A stretch of 64,000 bases of DNA from Flavivirga amylovorans (GTDB taxonomy: Bacteria; Bacteroidota; Bacteroidia; Flavobacteriales; Flavobacteriaceae), in contig NZ_JAUOEM010000008.1 in the NCBI RefSeq assembly GCF_030540875.1, forward strand, positions 83,714-147,713, in the 5' to 3' direction. Shown piece after piece: positions 60,848-64,000 of the stretch (position 1 is its first letter; each line of letters starts with the position of its first letter). The notes beneath the pieces are model-generated. The model was not told the DNA's origin. It did no database searches and was given only the letters and a program-made list of their open reading frames with translations. The position numbers and the translations under genes are program-made.

Positions 60848-61642
60848 ATGAAAATTCCAAAGAAAAAAGCCCTAGTTACAAGAGAAAAAGCAAAAGGTAT
60901 TTTAGGATACTTAACTGAATCCTATAGAGATTATCTTGCCTCCAGAATTCTATTTAATAATAATGAATTAATTCAAGCTTGTTGTCTTGCAAATACTTCC
61001 ATTGAAAAAATTTTTAAAGCTTTATTAATACAATTTGAAGGAAAAACAGTTAAATATAATCACGACTTAAATAAACTCCTACCAGATATTGAAAAATATG
61101 ATTTAGAAATATTCAATAGTTTAAATATTGATTTTCTCAAATCTATCTCATATATATATAAAACTAGATACATTGGTTCTGAAAAAACTGGGTATAATAT
61201 TGTTATACTTAGAAATAAATTTATGGCTGAGTTGGATTATACTTATTCAATTTTAGAACCAAAAATAAGAGTAGGACTTCAGTCTCTGACTGATAAAATC
61301 ATCACTCCTTACGAAGCTGATAAAATGAGAAAACTTCCAGCTCTAATTAAAAACAACTATATTTTATTAGATGATAACAAAACGAACCTAATCGAACATA
61401 CAACAGAATTTGTTCTGGAATTGAGAATATATAAGAATTCTGTATTTGAAGCAACTTACTCAACTAACAAATCAAAAGATGATGGAATATTTAATTTTGA
61501 ATCTTTAAAGCCTTCTGATGATATGGGATTAAGTTTCAAAGTATGTTTTCCCTCTCCAGATTTTAATGACATATATATTATTCATGACAATCGATTACTA
61601 ATTGGACCTAATACTATAAAGAATAAAAATAATTCCGAGTGA
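60848..61642 (+). CDS. HEPN-like domain protein
   Basis: This 264-aa protein has an N-terminal HEPN-like helical domain: YLASRILFNNNELIQACCLANTSIEKIFKALLIQFEG, then NHDLNKLL and an ISYIYKTRYIG segment at the position of the usual RYPD. The RX4-6H ribonuclease motif is not evident, so it may be a non-catalytic HEPN relative. The second half (from about residue 150) is beta-rich and unrecognised. No nucleotidyltransferase partner is next door. The gene looks accessory. Confidence 0.55.
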   Translation: MKIPKKKALVTREKAKGILGYLTESYRDYLASRILFNNNELIQACCLANTSIEKIFKALLIQFEGKTVKYNHDLNKLLPDIEKYDLEIFNSLNIDFLKSISYIYKTRYIGSEKTGYNIVILRNKFMAELDYTYSILEPKIRVGLQSLTDKIITPYEADKMRKLPALIKNNYILLDDNKTNLIEHTTEFVLELRIYKNSVFEATYSTNKSKDDGIFNFESLKPSDDMGLSFKVCFPSPDFNDIYIIHDNRLLIGPNTIKNKNNSE

Positions 61643-61883
61643 ATGTATGTTTTAAATCTTTAAAATCATTTTCAAAACTTTATAACATTTAATTTGATAT
61701 AAACTTGAATAAAACAGATTGCCATAGTCGTACTTCCTTCGAAATGATATTTTAAAAAAATTGATTAGTGAAAGCGTGTTTAAACTCCCAAAAAACAAAA
61801 GTCTAAAAACTTCAATTAACAAGATTTCTGCCTTACTGAAACAAGTTCAGCACTGGTCACAGGAATAGCAAATAAAAAAAGCT
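61643..61883. other. Intergenic region with repeat fragments
   Basis: No gene is seen. Two short pieces resemble REP elements: ACAGATTGCCATAGTCGTAC near 61718, and CTGAAACAAGTTCAGCACTG near 61836, which has the look of the GCTGAAACAAGTTCAG repeat type of flavobacteria. The remainder is A/T-rich. Confidence 0.45.
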
Positions 61884-62018
61884 TATATTTGCCGCTTGAA
61901 ACTCAAAAGTGAGTTAAATTCCTCAGAGTGAGGGTGTGTTATTAGAAGTTTAAGGTTAAGTATGTCGATTCGCTTCTTTATGTAACACTACATAATATAA
62001 TCGAATACTTATACAAGA
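61884..62018 (+). promoter_or_regulatory. Promoter and structured leader of the DEAD-box helicase gene
   Basis: TATATTTG (61884-61891) gives a transcript with a leader of about 120 nt. Two hairpins follow the start: AACTCA/TGAGTT (61901-61916) and CCTCA/TGAGG (61921-61933). A third pairing may form between GAAG and CTTC farther downstream. Long structured leaders are common for cold-induced DEAD helicases. Confidence 0.5.
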
Positions 62019-63827
62019 ATGAGCACATTCCAAGAATTAGGTCTTAATGACGACCTATTACACGCAATTACAGATTTAGGGTTTATTAAACCGAGTGAAG
62101 TCCAAGAGAAAGCAATTCCTATTTTATTAGAATCTGAAACCGATCTAGTGGCATTAGCCCAAACAGGAACAGGCAAAACAGCTGCTTTTGGGTTTCCTAT
62201 GCTTGAAAAAATTGATGTTAACAGCAGAACAACCCAAGGTTTAATTTTATCACCTACTAGAGAACTTTGTTTACAGATTGCCAATGAAATGAAACAATAC
62301 GGGAAGTACTGTAAAGGTCTTAACGTGGTTGCTATTTATGGTGGATCTAGTATTACAGATCAAGCCAGAGAGGTAAAAAGAGGCGCGCAAATTATTGTGG
62401 CGACCCCTGGACGTATGAAGGATATGATTAGCAGACGCATGGTTGATATTTCTAAAATACAATATTCTGTTTTAGATGAAGCCGATGAGATGCTGAATAT
62501 GGGTTTTAAAGAAGATATTACTGATATCCTGTCACATACCCCAGAAGAAAAAAATACATGGTTGTTTTCTGCAACGATGCCAAGAGAAGTAGCGACTATT
62601 GCTAAAAAATTCATGAATGCTCCACAGGAAATTACTGTTGGAAATAAAAATGAAAGTACAAGCAATGTATCACACGAATATTATTTAGTCAATGCCAGAG
62701 ATCGTTACCAAGCTTTAAAACGATTATCGGATGCCAACCCAGATATTTTTTCGGTAGTATTTTGTAGAACGAAACGTGATACCCAGAAAGTAGCAGAACA
62801 ACTTATTGAAGACGGGTATAGTGCAGGTGCTTTACATGGCGATTTAAGTCAAAACCAACGTGACTTAGTCATGAAATCGTTTAGAAATAAACAAATACAA
62901 ACACTAGTAGCTACAGATGTAGCTGCGCGTGGTATTGATGTTGACGATATTACCCATGTTATAAATTACCAATTACCAGACGAAATTGAAACGTATACAC
63001 ACCGTTCTGGACGTACTGGACGTGCAGGTAAAACAGGCGTTTCTATGGTGATTGTTTCTAAAAGTGAGGTACGTAAAATAAAAAGTATTGAACGTATTAT
63101 TAAACGTCAATTCGAGAAAAAGGATATTCCGGATGGATCTGAGATTTGCGAAGTACAATTGATGTCTCTTGCTAATAAAATACATAACACTGAAGTTAAT
63201 CATGAAATTGATAAGCATTTATCAAGTATTAACGAATTGTTTGAAGACACAGATAAGGATGAATTGATTAAAAAGTTCTTCTCTGTTGAGTTTACACGTT
63301 TCTATAATTATTATCAAAAATCTAAAAACCTAAATGTTTCTGATGATGGTGGTCGTGGTCGTGATCGAGACGGTGGACGTGATTTTGGAGGCAAGTCTAA
63401 TTCTACACGCTACTTTATAAATGTTGGTAGTAAAGACAGTTTTGACTGGATGAAGTTAAAAGACTTCTTAAAAGAGCAGTTACAACTTGGAAGAGACGAT
63501 GTGTTTAAGGTTGAAGTAAAAGACAGCTTCTCCTTTTTTAATACTGAAAACGAATTAAAAGACAAAGTATTAGCATTCTTTACAGACTTTAAACATGAAG
63601 GACGTTTTGTAAATGTTGAAGTATCTGAAAACCGTGGCGGTGGAAGACGTAACGACAGAAATAGAGGGAGAAGACGTGATGATAGAAAAGGCGGAGGAAG
63701 ACGTGATGAAAGAAGGTCTGATTCAAGAAACAGAGGTGATAGACGTCGTTCAGAAGGATCTTCTAAACCAAGACATTCTGATTCTGGTAATTCAAGTACT
63801 TTTAAACCTAGACGTTCGAGAAGATAA
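62019..63827 (+). CDS. DEAD-box RNA helicase (DeaD/CshA-like)
   Basis: This 602-aa protein has all DEAD-box motifs in order: the Q motif (FQELGLNDDLLHAITDLGF..PSEVQ), AQTGTGKT, PTRELCLQI, TPGRM, VLDEADEML, FSATMP, and HRSGRTGRAG. A DbpA/DeaD-type RNA-binding domain follows (residues about 465-540, RYFINVGSKDSFDWMKLKDFL). The tail is an Arg/Gly/Asp-rich low-complexity segment (GGGRRNDRNRGRRRDDRKGG). It unwinds RNA in ribosome assembly or decay, often cold-induced. A terminator follows 57 bp after the stop. Confidence 0.93.
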   Translation: MSTFQELGLNDDLLHAITDLGFIKPSEVQEKAIPILLESETDLVALAQTGTGKTAAFGFPMLEKIDVNSRTTQGLILSPTRELCLQIANEMKQYGKYCKGLNVVAIYGGSSITDQAREVKRGAQIIVATPGRMKDMISRRMVDISKIQYSVLDEADEMLNMGFKEDITDILSHTPEEKNTWLFSATMPREVATIAKKFMNAPQEITVGNKNESTSNVSHEYYLVNARDRYQALKRLSDANPDIFSVVFCRTKRDTQKVAEQLIEDGYSAGALHGDLSQNQRDLVMKSFRNKQIQTLVATDVAARGIDVDDITHVINYQLPDEIETYTHRSGRTGRAGKTGVSMVIVSKSEVRKIKSIERIIKRQFEKKDIPDGSEICEVQLMSLANKIHNTEVNHEIDKHLSSINELFEDTDKDELIKKFFSVEFTRFYNYYQKSKNLNVSDDGGRGRDRDGGRDFGGKSNSTRYFINVGSKDSFDWMKLKDFLKEQLQLGRDDVFKVEVKDSFSFFNTENELKDKVLAFFTDFKHEGRFVNVEVSENRGGGRRNDRNRGRRRDDRKGGGRRDERRSDSRNRGDRRRSEGSSKPRHSDSGNSSTFKPRRSRR

Positions 63828-63884
63828 ACTAACACTCTAACATAAACTGTGCGGGTAAAAAAGCTTGGGTGATCGCCTAGTAGT

Positions 63885-63920
63885 GGTCGGAAGAAAAAAT
63901 CTTCCGACCTTTTTGTTTTT
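63885..63920 (+). terminator. Terminator after the DEAD-box helicase gene
   Basis: GGTCGGAAGA pairs perfectly with TCTTCCGACC around five A, then a T-rich tract. Only plain A/T-rich sequence remains to the right edge (64000). Confidence 0.9.
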
Positions 63921-64000
63921 ATATTTCTAAACTCACTAGGATTAACCGACTGGTTTTTAGTTTTTTACTTAGGTTTTCACATGTGTTTTTTGTATCTTAT

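Overview
The window is a stretch of chromosome from a member of the Flavobacteriaceae (phylum Bacteroidota). Evidence: low G+C; promoters of the Bacteroidota type (TAnnTTTG, sometimes with an upstream TTG); and a gene set typical of the family, including glutamine synthetase III beside an eukaryote-like glutamine synthetase II, a Rho with a long basic N-terminal insert, XrtF exosortase, and proteins with DUF3078, DUF4197, DUF4293, DUF3667, DUF3810 and DUF6503. Most genes are housekeeping. There is no rRNA operon, CRISPR array, prophage or full-length insertion sequence.

Layout. 1-6.7 kb: end of purU, a DUF4197 lipoprotein, small proteins, a prfA-pyrF-BtuF-like operon, and a two-gene ABC unit. 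6.8-16.6 kb: class II (B12) ribonucleotide reductase, DUF3078 barrel, purM, divergent GSIII and GSII, and a Ca2+/Na+ antiporter. 16.7-22 kb: a BlaI/M56 sensor operon with its operator, a 1.1 kb gene-poor gap with small ORFs, and a LexA-like repressor with a DnaQ/GIY-YIG nuclease. 22.2-26.7 kb: tRNA-Arg, then a sulfide/persulfide cluster (Crp regulator, two YeeE/YedE half transporters, TauE exporter, persulfide dioxygenase-rhodanese, HMA protein). 26.7-32.4 kb: a minus-strand run of clpS, prmA, tpiA, TlpA-like, DppB-like permease, DoxX and DUF1599. 32.5-44.2 kb: folP, cdaA, an MsbA-like exporter, truA, rho, sterol desaturase and alkB. 44.4-54.9 kb: rpsT with tRNA-Glu, proS, two surface proteins, folE, cysS, yidD, a putative metalloprotease and pepD. 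55-64 kb: the XrtF sorting operon, DUF3810, an RNA methyltransferase, Ste24 protease, a HEPN-like protein and a DEAD-box helicase.

Main observations. (1) Two promoters of the sulfide cluster carry Crp/Fnr-type palindromes exactly 36 bp (start to start) upstream of their -7 boxes, and both lack a -33 TTG. This suggests class-II activation by the Crp protein encoded next door. (2) Two inverted copies of a ~155-160 bp non-coding element have 17-bp terminal inverted repeats and 3-bp target duplications (TAC, AAT), as expected of a MITE. (3) A 16.7-copy array of a 7-bp unit occupies the junction between the DoxX and DppB-like genes. It supplies the stop codon of one and has apparently displaced the ATG of the other. 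(4) An Ada-type zinc domain upstream of alkB is a remnant that has lost two of its ligand cysteines. (5) XrtF lies beside a short Lys/Arg/Cys-rich protein with a C-terminal sorting signal. (6) Divergent from the LexA-like gene is a possible 42-codon ORF with its own promoter box between repressor-like half-sites.

Limits: all family names come from reading motifs and remembered family features. No search was run, and promoter and operator calls are pattern matches only.
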